Part shown: piece after piece, positions 19,407-27,162 of the stretch
How the letters are laid out: each line of letters opens with the position of its first letter
How positions within the stretch are numbered: position 1 is the first letter of the stretch
Assembly (NCBI GenBank): GCA_902785605.1
Contig: CACZZL010000001.1
Location: forward strand, 1 to 64,000
Origin: an uncultured Bacteroidales bacterium
GTDB taxonomy: Bacteria > Bacteroidota > Bacteroidia > Bacteroidales > Paludibacteraceae
DNA length: 64,000 nucleotides
Reading direction: 5' to 3'
The notes under the pieces: model-generated
Database searches by the model: none
Told to the model about the DNA's origin: nothing
The model's input: only the letters and a program-made list of their open reading frames with translations
Made by a program: the position numbers and the translations under genes

Positions 19407-20531
19407 TTATGCATTTTGTTGAATCCAGAGGGAGAAGAAAGGGTCATATATGGAGTATGTTCCTTTATCCTCTGTAATCAAATCCTTTTCTAATAATCCT
19501 CGGATAGCGGCATTGACCACGCTGACCGTTTGCAGATGATATTTTTTAATAAAGGCCTTACCTGTAATAGCTTTGGCCTTTCCTTCGCGAGCAACAGCCA
19601 CAAACACTTCCCTCTGTTTATTAGGCAATTTTTCCAATAAATCCGCATATGTCTCATGGAACAAGCCTAAGATATAATCGATCGCATTATTTACCATCTC
19701 GCGAGAACAGGTTTGCCCTTGCGGCGTCTTCAAAAACAATACATTTAAGACGCGTTGGTTACATGACGTAATCCCATCAAATCTGCGATAGGTCTCTTCC
19801 ACCGCCTCAGCTTCTATCTGTTTACCATAATTGGCGAATTGTTTCTGCGCGAATTCTGTATATTTATCCAACGAGATAGGAGCCAGATTTATCACCATCA
19901 CGGATTGGTAAAACGGTCGTGCCGAAGAAGTGAAGATTTCTCCCATCAGATGCCGTTTTGAGCCCGCGAAGATAAATGTAGCATTTACGCATCTCTGAAT
20001 GTACGTGCGAAGCGTTGCCTCAATACTTGGTGCGTCTGCATACGATACGATTTGTTGAAACTCATCGAAGGCCACTATGCAAGGTCTATCCGCATGGGAC
20101 AGGTAGTAGAATATCTCATCTAGCGTTGTCTCCGGGTGCTCTATATCACCAAGCGCCACACTCCATGTCGGGATATTATTGATGTCGTAGGAGACATTGC
20201 TCTTCAAGGAACGTAAAACGGACAAAAATCCCTCCCATACGACTTTTCCCTTCGGTTTTAGTTCCTCTAAAATTGCACGTCCGAAGGCATTGACAAAGTC
20301 ACGAATGGATGCCGTGGCGTAGATATCAATATAGAACGTATAATACCTATCCTTGATTTCCGGCTGCGATAAATAATGACGTATCAAGTCTGTCTTTCCG
20401 ACACGTCTTGGCGAGATAAGCGCGACATTATTTCCATTGGTGGTCAGTTCCACTAATTGTTGCGTCTCTTGCACCCGATCGCAGAAATATTCAGCGCCCG
20501 CATAACCTTTTGTAACAAATGGATTATCCAT
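19407..20531 (-). CDS. P-loop ATPase with C-terminal winged helix (AAA/ATPase_2 type)
   Basis: 374 residues. The N-terminus NPFVTKGYAGAEYFCDR is typical of the archaeal/bacterial ATPase_2-type AAA proteins. Walker A is PRRVGKTDL (residues 41-49) and Walker B is IVAFDEFQQ (Asp156-Glu157); a sensor-like FAGSKRHLM follows near 195. The last 60 residues (KQREVFVAVA...ITGKAFIKKYHLQTVSVVNAAIRGLLEKDLI) look like a winged helix able to bind DNA. Two palindromes lie in its leader (20576-20605), so self-regulation is conceivable. The family is widespread in Bacteroidota with no clear function; some STAND-like relatives act in defence. It precedes the DUF4105 gene by 21 nt. Confidence 0.82.
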   Translation of the reverse strand: MDNPFVTKGYAGAEYFCDRVQETQQLVELTTNGNNVALISPRRVGKTDLIRHYLSQPEIKDRYYTFYIDIYATASIRDFVNAFGRAILEELKPKGKVVWEGFLSVLRSLKSNVSYDINNIPTWSVALGDIEHPETTLDEIFYYLSHADRPCIVAFDEFQQIVSYADAPSIEATLRTYIQRCVNATFIFAGSKRHLMGEIFTSSARPFYQSVMVINLAPISLDKYTEFAQKQFANYGKQIEAEAVEETYRRFDGITSCNQRVLNVLFLKTPQGQTCSREMVNNAIDYILGLFHETYADLLEKLPNKQREVFVAVAREGKAKAITGKAFIKKYHLQTVSVVNAAIRGLLEKDLITEDKGTYSIYDPFFSLWIQQNA

Positions 20532-20575
20532 AATATATTGATTTGTTGTCAGTTACTGCATATTTCTATCGTTTT

Positions 20576-20605
20576 CTCCTAAATAGGATAATCCTAAATA
20601 GGATA
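20576..20605. promoter_or_regulatory. Pair of palindromic sites in the ATPase leader (possible operator)
   Basis: TCCTAAATAGGATA occurs at 20577-20590 and again at 20592-20605, 15 bp apart. Each copy is a palindrome with 5-6 bp arms and an AA centre, and the junction AGGATAATCCT is palindromic too. They lie between the predicted transcription start and the ATG at 20531, where a dimeric repressor or an RNA hairpin would act. Confidence 0.55.
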
Positions 20606-20623
20606 AAAATTTAAAATCCGCCG

Positions 20624-20655
20624 CAAAGGTACAACAAATATTTGGAATACACAAG
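20624..20655 (-). promoter_or_regulatory. Promoter of the ATPase/DUF4105 unit
   Basis: TACCTTTG on the minus strand (20624-20631) with CTTG 20 nt upstream (20652-20655). The leader of about 85 nt contains the palindrome pair. Confidence 0.65.
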
Positions 20656-20869
20656 GCTTTTATGGAAAAAAATCAAGTTTATTTGAGTTTTTTGCGTAAA
20701 AAGGCTTGTTATTCGCACAAACGTGCGACTGTACCTTCGGAGAATTCCTTATTTATAAGGGCGTGCCGAAGTGCATTCCTGCTTTTTTTTGATATATGCA
20801 AGCGTTTTTTCGAAAAAATAGGAATTAAAATCTAAAATTTGTTATGCAAAGATTGCAAAACAGAGAAAA
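20656..20869. other. Gene-free stretch with nested hairpins and a promoter lacking its -7 box
   Basis: Two structures are visible: CGCAC/GTGCG with a 4-nt loop (20714-20727), and a nested one, CTTCGG (20735-20740) with CCGAAG (20766-20771) enclosing CCTTAT-TT-ATAAGG (20747-20760). On the minus strand 20779-20802 carries CTTG and the usual A-rich spacer, but the -7 position reads GAATGCAC, so it looks like a dead promoter. No coding frame is supported here. Confidence 0.45.
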
Positions 20870-22180
20870 TTACATGTCCTTTATAGACAAGCCCCTTAAT
20901 GCAAAATGGTATTTGCCGAATGAGCCGGGTAAATTGCCCACTTTTTCTTCTAACTTTGACATACTCAATTTGCGTTCATTTCGCTTGACTTCGGCGATTA
21001 GCCCGGAGTGACTGAACTCATCCAATGCGATGATGTCTATCTCATTGCCTCCTTGCTTATCCCACCAGTTGCCGACTTGCGTGTAATTGCCTGTTTCCAT
21101 GAGTTGAGTCTGGAAATAGCGCTCCAGCGTTCTACCTGTGAACTGCTCATAATGAGTGTTGATGTTCTCGCGTAGCAGACGTAGTTGTCCGCTTTCTATC
21201 AATGCCTGATACGGGCAGATAAAACGGAACCAAAAACGCAAAAACGGGTCGGTGATTTCGTAAGACGATATCTTGGAGTTCGGTGAAGCCAGAATCGGTC
21301 GGATGCGTGATGCCATGCCAAAATTATTCTCTAGATTAAGCAAATACACCCCACTATCTTTCTGCAATGCCCCGTCAATATCGCTGCGGTGGTTAAGACC
21401 GGATGCGATAAGCTGCAAGATGGAATAATAGGTGTTATAATCCGAGCTGAATTCGTTATTGATTAGATCTCGTCCTTCTGATAGAAAATACGAATCCATG
21501 CGGCAGACATAATTGAGCATCTTCTCTTTCGTATAACACCCTGCGTCCATTAGTAACTCTACATACTTTGCCACACCACCGGTGAGCATATACAAACAAA
21601 GCAGGTCCTCGTTCCTGTAGTTCGGACAATGGTCACGGAAAATCTGCTTAAAGGTCTCTATCGTAAACGGTCGCAAAGTCATCTTGGATGTGGGACGACC
21701 GTAGAGAGGTTCGTTCTCGTTCTCGAAGATGCGTTTCATCAGCGATAGAATACTACCGGACGCGATGAGGTTGATATGCGACTGTGTGTGGTACCGATCC
21801 CATATGTCCTGTATCTCGCTAAATATGGCAGGATTGACCTTGTAGAGATTTTGAAACTCATCGATGATAAGCGTAAAATGGCGCGTGACAGACTCACGCA
21901 TAATGACCTCAAACAGGTCGCGAAAATGCGTCAACGTACCATAGACCTGTATATGCAACTGCTCCTCTATCGCACGCTGAAATTTCTGACAAAGAAACGC
22001 TTCGCTATCTTTCGAAACAAAGAGGTAAGCAGACTCCACATCTTGCATCGCACGCATAATAAGCGATGTCTTACCTACGCGCCTACGGCCCATCAATACA
22101 GTAAATGTAGCACTATTACGCGACTGCAATTCAATCGAATGCAATACTTCTAATTCTGCTTCTCTGTCGTAAAATTTCAT
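20870..22180 (-). CDS. Archaeal-type ATPase with C-terminal DUF234/nuclease-like domain
   Basis: 436 residues. Walker A is GRRRVGKT (31-38) and Walker B is LIIDEFQNL (Asp107-Glu108); the region after it carries IASGSILSLMKRIFEN and YGRPTSKMTLRPF, typical of the ATP-binding/DUF234 group. The last 90 residues (NEIDIIALDEFSHSGLIAEVKRN, around 385-410) have the D...ExK spacing of PD-(D/E)xK nuclease folds, as in DUF234. Cellular role unknown; the family is abundant in Bacteroidales and archaea and often isolated or near mobile DNA. It has its own promoter and is divergent from the DUF3987 gene. Confidence 0.85.
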   Translation of the reverse strand: MKFYDREAELEVLHSIELQSRNSATFTVLMGRRRVGKTSLIMRAMQDVESAYLFVSKDSEAFLCQKFQRAIEEQLHIQVYGTLTHFRDLFEVIMRESVTRHFTLIIDEFQNLYKVNPAIFSEIQDIWDRYHTQSHINLIASGSILSLMKRIFENENEPLYGRPTSKMTLRPFTIETFKQIFRDHCPNYRNEDLLCLYMLTGGVAKYVELLMDAGCYTKEKMLNYVCRMDSYFLSEGRDLINNEFSSDYNTYYSILQLIASGLNHRSDIDGALQKDSGVYLLNLENNFGMASRIRPILASPNSKISSYEITDPFLRFWFRFICPYQALIESGQLRLLRENINTHYEQFTGRTLERYFQTQLMETGNYTQVGNWWDKQGGNEIDIIALDEFSHSGLIAEVKRNERKLSMSKLEEKVGNLPGSFGKYHFALRGLSIKDM

Positions 22181-22225
22181 AATGTTAACACGTATTAATA
22201 TTAATCGCTATTTACAAATCCGCCG

Positions 22226-22257
22226 CAAAGGTACTGCTTTTTTTTGATATGTGCAAA
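22226..22257 (-). promoter_or_regulatory. Promoter of the DUF234-type ATPase gene
   Basis: Minus-strand TTTG (22254-22257), 20-nt spacer ending in AAAAAAAAGCAG, TACCTTTG (22226-22233): one of the best matches in the window. Confidence 0.82.
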
Positions 22258-22515
22258 TAAATCGTTCATAATTTAACAGAATGATGCGAATTTTTGCTCT
22301 CTGATTTTTGCAACAGCGCGGAAATAGCTTTTTGTAAGAGGCTGAATGATAGTGGTATAGATGCTGTTTTGGTGTTGCAAAGCATCTAAATTAAGGAGAG
22401 GGTCTATACGGAAAGAGCTTGCAGAGTGGTGTATATTAGTAGTAAATTCTCATTTTGAGATCGCGAACTCGAGACTTAGACTCTCGAATATTGTTTAACT
22501 TAAAAATCTAAATGT
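22258..22515 (+). other. Leader region of the DUF3987 gene with two adjacent hairpins
   Basis: No protein is supported here, and I find no TAnnTTTG element for the downstream gene. Just before the ATG lie two short perfect hairpins: TCTCA-TTT-TGAGA (22448-22460) and TCGAGA-CTTAGAC-TCTCGA (22469-22487), the second followed by ATATTGTTT. The gene may be transcribed from a divergent promoter or be controlled by this leader. Confidence 0.45.
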
Positions 22516-23739
22516 ATGATTAAAAATCTAAACTTAACAGAGGTACAGGAAGACCTCCGCATCGCCGAACATCTTGACATGCAAAAACTTCCTGAGAGTG
22601 TGCAACAAATGATTGGTTTGGCAGCGACACCGGAGGAACGGGACATTATTCTGATGGCTACGCTCACAGCCGCGAGTGCGTGCGTACCTAATTTGTATTT
22701 CAGGTATGGCCCGACGGGCAAGAAGTACTATGCGAACCTGCAATGTTTCATCTTGGCTGCTGCGGCAAGTGGTAAAGGAATCGCGAACCAGGCGCTGGAG
22801 ATGGTACGGGTGCTGGATGAGCAGTATCCCATGCTGATAGCCGGAGACAGCACGTTAGCGGCGTTCTACAAAGCGCTCGAAGAGCAGAACGGCTGCGGCT
22901 ACATGCACGAGAGTGAGGGAAGCGTGATCACGGACATCTGGAAGAACGCTGCGGCGAACTACAACACGGCGCTGCGTAAGGCTGCTGAACATGAGGCGAT
23001 CAGTCGCAACCGCGTCAAAGGAGCATCGGAGATCAAGAATCCGAGGTTGAGTATGCTGCTCACCGGTACGTTCGGGCAATACAAGGCGCTGGTGCCGAGT
23101 GTGGAGAATGGTTATTTCTCGCGTCTGCTAACCGTCGTCATCCCGGGAACAAACGGTTTCGACAAGCGCTATGTCTCGTCCAAAGGAACACAGAGTGACG
23201 TGCCGATGGTGGTAGGGCAGCGGTTGTTGCGCACGTACGAGGCGCTGATGGAAAACGGCGAACGCGAATGGAGTCTGACAGACGCGCAGAAAGAGCGACT
23301 CGGCGAACACCTGGAGACGGAGTACGGGACGTTGATCGGGCTATTAGGCGATAATTTTCACTCGGCGGTGATACGTATGGCGGTGCAGATTGAGCGGATA
23401 GCAATGATACTGAGCGCTATGCGCGGCAACTTCTCCGAATGTACGGACGATGACTACGAAACCGCCGAATTCATCGGAAATAAATTGCTGCTACACATGG
23501 CGAGTGCGTACCGAATGATAGACGGAGACGCGCAAGATGTCGTGCCGGAGATCAAACCGATCGACCAACGCCGTGTCCTCTTCGACCAACTCAAAACCGA
23601 ATACGCCCATAAAGAACTGGTTGCAGAAGCCAAAGCACAGGGCATTTCTGCCAGAACAGCCTTTCGATGGAACGAAAAATGGCTTTGCGAAGGCCTCATT
23701 ACAAAGGCAGAATACGGCGTATATCGAAAAGTAGGATGA
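22516..23739 (+). CDS. DUF3987-like ATPase (mobile-element associated)
   Basis: 407 residues similar in layout to DUF3987 proteins, which in Bacteroidales often go with a VirE N-terminal or primase domain in genomic islands. A P-loop-like AAAASGKG (81-88) follows a hydrophobic strand; GYMHESEGSVITDIW (about 128-142) would be the Walker B region. The C-terminal 50 residues (HKELVAEAKAQGISARTAFRWNEKWLCEGLI) look like a helix-turn-helix. No primase or VirE_N domain precedes it, so it is a short form or a remnant. It is followed by octamer repeats, a palindrome array and the 155-residue gene. Family assignment is from pattern memory; function in replication or transfer is inference. Confidence 0.7.
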   Translation: MIKNLNLTEVQEDLRIAEHLDMQKLPESVQQMIGLAATPEERDIILMATLTAASACVPNLYFRYGPTGKKYYANLQCFILAAAASGKGIANQALEMVRVLDEQYPMLIAGDSTLAAFYKALEEQNGCGYMHESEGSVITDIWKNAAANYNTALRKAAEHEAISRNRVKGASEIKNPRLSMLLTGTFGQYKALVPSVENGYFSRLLTVVIPGTNGFDKRYVSSKGTQSDVPMVVGQRLLRTYEALMENGEREWSLTDAQKERLGEHLETEYGTLIGLLGDNFHSAVIRMAVQIERIAMILSAMRGNFSECTDDDYETAEFIGNKLLLHMASAYRMIDGDAQDVVPEIKPIDQRRVLFDQLKTEYAHKELVAEAKAQGISARTAFRWNEKWLCEGLITKAEYGVYRKVG

Positions 23740-23820
23740 CAAAGTGACAAAGTGGCAAAGTCTAAACAATGCTAATGTGCTTATTTACAGCAACTTTGTC
23801 AACTTTGCCACTTTGCCACT
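23737..23820. repeat. Octamer tandem repeats in inverted orientation
   Basis: GACAAAGT, GACAAAGT and GGCAAAGT (from about 23738) form a three-unit octamer array starting in the DUF3987 stop codon. About 30 nt later (from 23792) the complementary units ACTTTGTC and ACTTTGCC occur two to three times. The two arrays can pair into a long imperfect hairpin, so this could act as a terminator or barrier. Confidence 0.7.
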
Positions 23821-23839
23821 CAAATTCTTCTTTCATTAG

Positions 23840-23947
23840 GTCGGATGCCATCCGACATCGACCCCTTATCGGACCGTTATCGGTCCTACTACGAGGTAAT
23901 CCTAGACCATTGACGGTCCAATCAGGATACCATGTACCTACCGGTAC
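23840..23947. repeat. Row of four short palindromes
   Basis: In order: GTCGGATG-C-CATCCGAC (23840-23856), GGACCG-TTAT-CGGTCC (23871-23886), GACC-ATTGAC-GGTC (23905-23918), GTACC-TACC-GGTAC (23934-23947). Spacing is roughly 15-20 nt. Such a row may be an RNA structure, a set of protein sites, or an origin/transfer-like element; it is placed just before the 155-residue gene. Confidence 0.65.
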
Positions 23948-23954
23948 GTCATAT

Positions 23955-23978
23955 TTTAACAATTTAACACTTTAACAT
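23955..23978 (+). repeat. Three-unit octamer repeat before the 155-residue gene
   Basis: TTTAACAA, TTTAACAC, TTTAACAT, ending 8 nt before the ATG at 23987. Confidence 0.7.
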
Positions 23979-23986
23979 GTATTATT

Positions 23987-24454
23987 ATGGCATTAGTAAC
24001 ATTTGCAAATGGAATAGACACTATCCGTGGCGCTCTCGATAGCGTCAAAGAAGGTCAAAAAAGACGGGCACGTCTCGTATGTCGCTGGCGCCCACAAGGC
24101 CCGCAATCCTATGATAAAGACGGCTGCAAATTACACGAACTCTTTTATATGCGCTTTCATGAAGGGCCTTGGTCGGAAGGCGCGACGAAGAATCGCGAGA
24201 TGATCAAGGCGGCGCTACGCATGGCACATGACATTGAACGGGTGTGCTATCATCCCGACGAATTTGGCGAGGAGGACATAGCGCAGGCTCGTATCTGGCA
24301 GGAAAAATACGCGGAGTATCTATCCACTATTCCGAAAGGGTGCAAGCAGCACTATAAGTTCTTCGGCTGGATGCAAAACCAGATTTATCAGGGGATAAGG
24401 CGTGAGATAGTAGGGCTTACTCCTCAGGGATCTGAAAGCGGAAGTACCCCATAG
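23987..24454 (+). CDS. Unknown 155-residue protein carrying the IPKGCKQHYKFFGW motif
   Basis: I do not recognise a named domain. The protein begins MALVTFANGIDTIRGALDSV, has a basic region (GQKRRARLVCRWR), and ends with STIPKGCKQHYKFFGWMQNQ followed by IYQGIRREI. The N-terminal style resembles conserved unknown proteins of Bacteroidales elements, from memory. Its C-terminal segment recurs as a separate 31-codon gene at 27161-27256, where 65 of 69 bases are identical. Its last 12 or so codons overlap the convergent gene that ends at 24417, so the natural C-terminus may have been exchanged at an insertion boundary near 24392-24410. It lies downstream of the DUF3987 gene and the palindrome row and may belong to the same cassette. 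Confidence 0.7.
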   Translation: MALVTFANGIDTIRGALDSVKEGQKRRARLVCRWRPQGPQSYDKDGCKLHELFYMRFHEGPWSEGATKNREMIKAALRMAHDIERVCYHPDEFGEEDIAQARIWQEKYAEYLSTIPKGCKQHYKFFGWMQNQIYQGIRREIVGLTPQGSESGSTP

Positions 24455-25610
24455 CCTCGAGCGCTAAGACTTCGTCTTTCACTTCCGGTGTGAACCGCCC
24501 GTGTTCTTTCATGGCACGCTGGAACTGCGAGGCGTTGTTACGCTCCATGTAGTTGATTTTCAGGTGCTCGCTTAGCCACTGCCGCATGTCCTGATCGGAG
24601 CATTTGCGGCGGATGTAACCGAGTTGGCGCATGGCATAAACGGAGGTGGTGAGGTCGCGGAAATGGTTCGGGTGCTGCTCCATGAGTTGGAGACGGTAGA
24701 GCAAGTGTTCTTGCACCTCTTCCGGCACATCGTTTGCCCAGAAGCGAATCTCTTTTTGCGGCAGAAGTCGCTCGGAGAGAAACTTCGTCCACTCCGTTTG
24801 CCATCGTTGCCATTGTTTCTGTTCGGATGGCGCGATTCCTTCGATTTCATCGGACAAAAATGACCAATCGGTTTCTTCGGCAAAGATCTTTTTGCGGTCG
24901 GCAGCAGTGATTCGGGAACCGGGTAGTTCTTGCTTTTGGGCTACATACTCGTCGGAGAACCACTGCAGATAGCGCTCCATGATATCAACTGCTTTCTCTC
25001 CCTCAAAAGCGAAAGTCGGTGCTTCCGTCATATCGGGCATATCTGCCAGTTTATCTACGGTGGGTGCGTCGGTCCAATCGGTTTGGAGGAAACGTTGACG
25101 GCGGGTCTCTACGCGGGCGGCATCAATGAGCCATTGAGCGAAAGGCACCTCCCAAGGGACGGCTTCCCATATATGTTCGCAGAAGGTATCTTTCACCAGA
25201 TACTGCATGTATGCGACGGTTAGTTCCACCGCCAGATTGAGGAGGCGGATATTGCGGAAGATATCATTGAGGCTATGTTCTCCGACGGCCAACTGGACGT
25301 AGTTATCCCGCAGTTGCTCCACTTCGGCAGAGAGATATCCCAGATCGTCACGCAGCACCTCGCGATCATAGCGGAGGAAGAAATCCGCACGTTGTTCATC
25401 GCTATCCACGGCTATGCCGCGTGCATCGCCTTCGGGTGTATCAACGATGAGAGCCGCGAGAACAGCAGCAGCGAAGAAGCCGCCGAACTCGATGGGGTCA
25501 TCGTCGTCGGGCGTATAGATGAGTCGATGCGACTCATAACGCGTATGCGTGTCTATGGTATAGTTGTCTAATAGGTGCATGGTTTGGGGTAGAGGATTAA
25601 GGGGATTCAT
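24417..25610 (-). CDS. Unknown 397-residue protein, Asp/Glu-rich
   Basis: No known domain is recognised. The protein is acidic, with an N-terminal segment DDDDPIEFGGFFAAAVLAALIVD (about residues 36-58), a helical middle and many Trp residues. No signal peptide is visible, so it is probably cytosolic. The ATG at 25608-25610 directly follows the TAA of the upstream ATPase gene, which suggests translational coupling; MHLLDNY ten codons later is an alternative start. Its 3' end overlaps the convergent 155-residue gene by 38 bp. Because it is coupled to the DUF4143-type ATPase, the two may act together. Confidence 0.7.
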   Translation of the reverse strand: MNPLNPLPQTMHLLDNYTIDTHTRYESHRLIYTPDDDDPIEFGGFFAAAVLAALIVDTPEGDARGIAVDSDEQRADFFLRYDREVLRDDLGYLSAEVEQLRDNYVQLAVGEHSLNDIFRNIRLLNLAVELTVAYMQYLVKDTFCEHIWEAVPWEVPFAQWLIDAARVETRRQRFLQTDWTDAPTVDKLADMPDMTEAPTFAFEGEKAVDIMERYLQWFSDEYVAQKQELPGSRITAADRKKIFAEETDWSFLSDEIEGIAPSEQKQWQRWQTEWTKFLSERLLPQKEIRFWANDVPEEVQEHLLYRLQLMEQHPNHFRDLTTSVYAMRQLGYIRRKCSDQDMRQWLSEHLKINYMERNNASQFQRAMKEHGRFTPEVKDEVLALEAMGYFRFQIPEE

Positions 25611-26879
25611 TTAACACAAGAGCCACTCCCAGCACGGAAGGACCTCAATCTCGCCATAGGTATCAGATAGCCGGTCTTTCGTATCAAAGGTAATAATCGT
25701 GCGACGCTTGCAAGGCAATGCATTGGCAATTTTTGATAAGCCATTTATCTCACGAACACGCGTGGAGTCATCCGAAAGATTATAACAAACTTGAATCGCC
25801 CATTCTTCCTCCGGGATATAAAAATCCACTTCTTCACCCGCATTATAGAAATACACGGTATCATTCTCGGGATCATGTCCGTAACGCCGGAATAATTCCA
25901 AAGCTACCATATTCTCCAAAAGCGCCGTTTCGCCATTGAACAAGAAGAGGTTGAGAAATCCATTATCTATGAAATAGTACTTACAAACACTTTCTTTCTC
26001 TGATATGGCTCCCTTGATATTTCTCAACCGCAACAAGAACCAAGCATCTTCGGCATAGGAGACATAACTCTGAACAGTAGGTACCGAAATCTTGCCTCCG
26101 ATAGACGACAAAATATGGCTTATCCGGTTATAGGAAACCGATTGCCCCAGCGTTTCTGCCATCTTTTTGATCAAAAGACGCAATGCCGGCAAATTGCTAA
26201 TCTTATTCCGAGTGGCTATATCGTTGATATAAATCTTTTGATACGTACTGCTGAGATACTCCCGCGGGACTGCTTTTTCCAATGATTCAGGCATTCCTCC
26301 CCAAAGAAAATATCGGTTATAATGATTGAAGAAGAGCGCTCGTGAAGAGGTCGTAAGCAAGGATTTCTCATCATGCGGCACATTCTTGATCGCCAGATAC
26401 TCCTTGAAACTATAAGGATAGATGTCCTTGGGAATGAACCGTCCTCCCAAGGCACCCATTACTTCTTTGCTTAACATCTTGGCATTACTGCCCGTCAGGC
26501 AAATATGATACTTGCTATCTGCCATTCGGCGGGCAAATTTCTCCCAACCGCCAATATTCTGCATCTCATCCAGAAAAATACGGGGCTGACGTTGATAAAG
26601 CTCCTGATGACATTCTATAAGGAGGTTGAAATCCGCGGCTGTGAAGTTATCAATACGCTCATCTTCGAAATTCACATATAGGATATCAGCAGGTGTCAGA
26701 CCGGATTTCAACAAACTCTTGATGATCGAATATAGAATATACGATTTACCCGCACGACGCACACCGGTAAAGACATAGTTGGCCGATTCATCCAACGCAT
26801 AATCACGCGGAAGCACATCGATTGTTTCCACCAATTTCGTATTGTCCAAGAGGACTTGTTTTAGTATCTGCTTATCCAT
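25611..26879 (-). CDS. ATPase with AAA_14 and DUF4143 domains
   Basis: 422 residues. Walker A is GVRRAGKS (39-46) and Walker B is IFLDEMQNI (Asp104-Glu105); ICLTGSNAKMLSKEV and LGGRFIPKDIYPYSFKEYL are typical of AAA_14. The C-terminal half has the DUF4143 features (YYFIDNGFLNLFLFNGE; EEVDFYIPEEEWAIQVCY), a PD-(D/E)xK-like nuclease fold. Role unknown; these proteins are very common in Bacteroidota and archaea. It has its own strong promoter and is followed with zero gap by the 397-residue gene. It is a different ATPase family from its neighbours at 19407 and 20870. Confidence 0.87.
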   Translation of the reverse strand: MDKQILKQVLLDNTKLVETIDVLPRDYALDESANYVFTGVRRAGKSYILYSIIKSLLKSGLTPADILYVNFEDERIDNFTAADFNLLIECHQELYQRQPRIFLDEMQNIGGWEKFARRMADSKYHICLTGSNAKMLSKEVMGALGGRFIPKDIYPYSFKEYLAIKNVPHDEKSLLTTSSRALFFNHYNRYFLWGGMPESLEKAVPREYLSSTYQKIYINDIATRNKISNLPALRLLIKKMAETLGQSVSYNRISHILSSIGGKISVPTVQSYVSYAEDAWFLLRLRNIKGAISEKESVCKYYFIDNGFLNLFLFNGETALLENMVALELFRRYGHDPENDTVYFYNAGEEVDFYIPEEEWAIQVCYNLSDDSTRVREINGLSKIANALPCKRRTIITFDTKDRLSDTYGEIEVLPCWEWLLC

Positions 26880-26942
26880 TTTTACAAACCACGCTTAATA
26901 ACTTTTTCTGTTTTTATAAATTATCACTTTATAAATTCGGTG

Positions 26943-26974
26943 CAAAGGTAGTACTTTTTTTTGATATATGCAAA
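26943..26974 (-). promoter_or_regulatory. Promoter of the DUF4143 ATPase unit
   Basis: Minus-strand TTTG (26971-26974), 20-nt A-rich spacer, TACCTTTG (26943-26950). About 60 nt of leader precede the ATG at 26879. Confidence 0.82.
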
Positions 26975-26982
26975 TATTTTTA

Positions 26983-27088
26983 CAAAAAAATCGCACATAC
27001 GCTTGCACGTACATGCGATTATTTATCTGATTTTATGCATTATAGTCATAGCGAAATTTTCGTCACACTTTTTTCGTCACATAAATTT
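26983..27088 (-). ncRNA. Possible small RNA of about 105 nt
   Basis: On the minus strand a weak promoter (CTTG at 27122-27125, 20 nt, TGATTTTG at 27094-27101) would start RNA near 27088. The RNA would contain most of an inverted repeat GCGAAATTT/AAATTTCGC (27051-27059 with 27083-27091) and end at a terminator: AATCGCA pairs with TGCGATT, followed by seven T on the minus strand, at about 26983-27023. There is no reading frame of note. Both promoter boxes deviate by one base, so this is tentative. Confidence 0.35.
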
Positions 27089-27135
27089 CGCTGCAAAATC
27101 ACAACAAATATTTGATATATGCAAGAGTTTGCCCA

Positions 27136-27162
27136 TAAAAAAAGCGCCGAAGCGCTCTTTTT
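27136..27162. terminator. Terminator after the 31-codon gene
   Basis: AGCGC-CGAA-GCGCT (27143-27156) with a run of A on the left and T on the right. On the minus strand it begins right at the stop codon of the 31-codon gene. Confidence 0.8.

Noticed and set aside
23737-23978. Possible CRISPR array
   Set aside because: The repeats are 8-bp tandem units and unrelated palindromes, not 25-37 bp repeats with unique spacers; no cas gene in the window.
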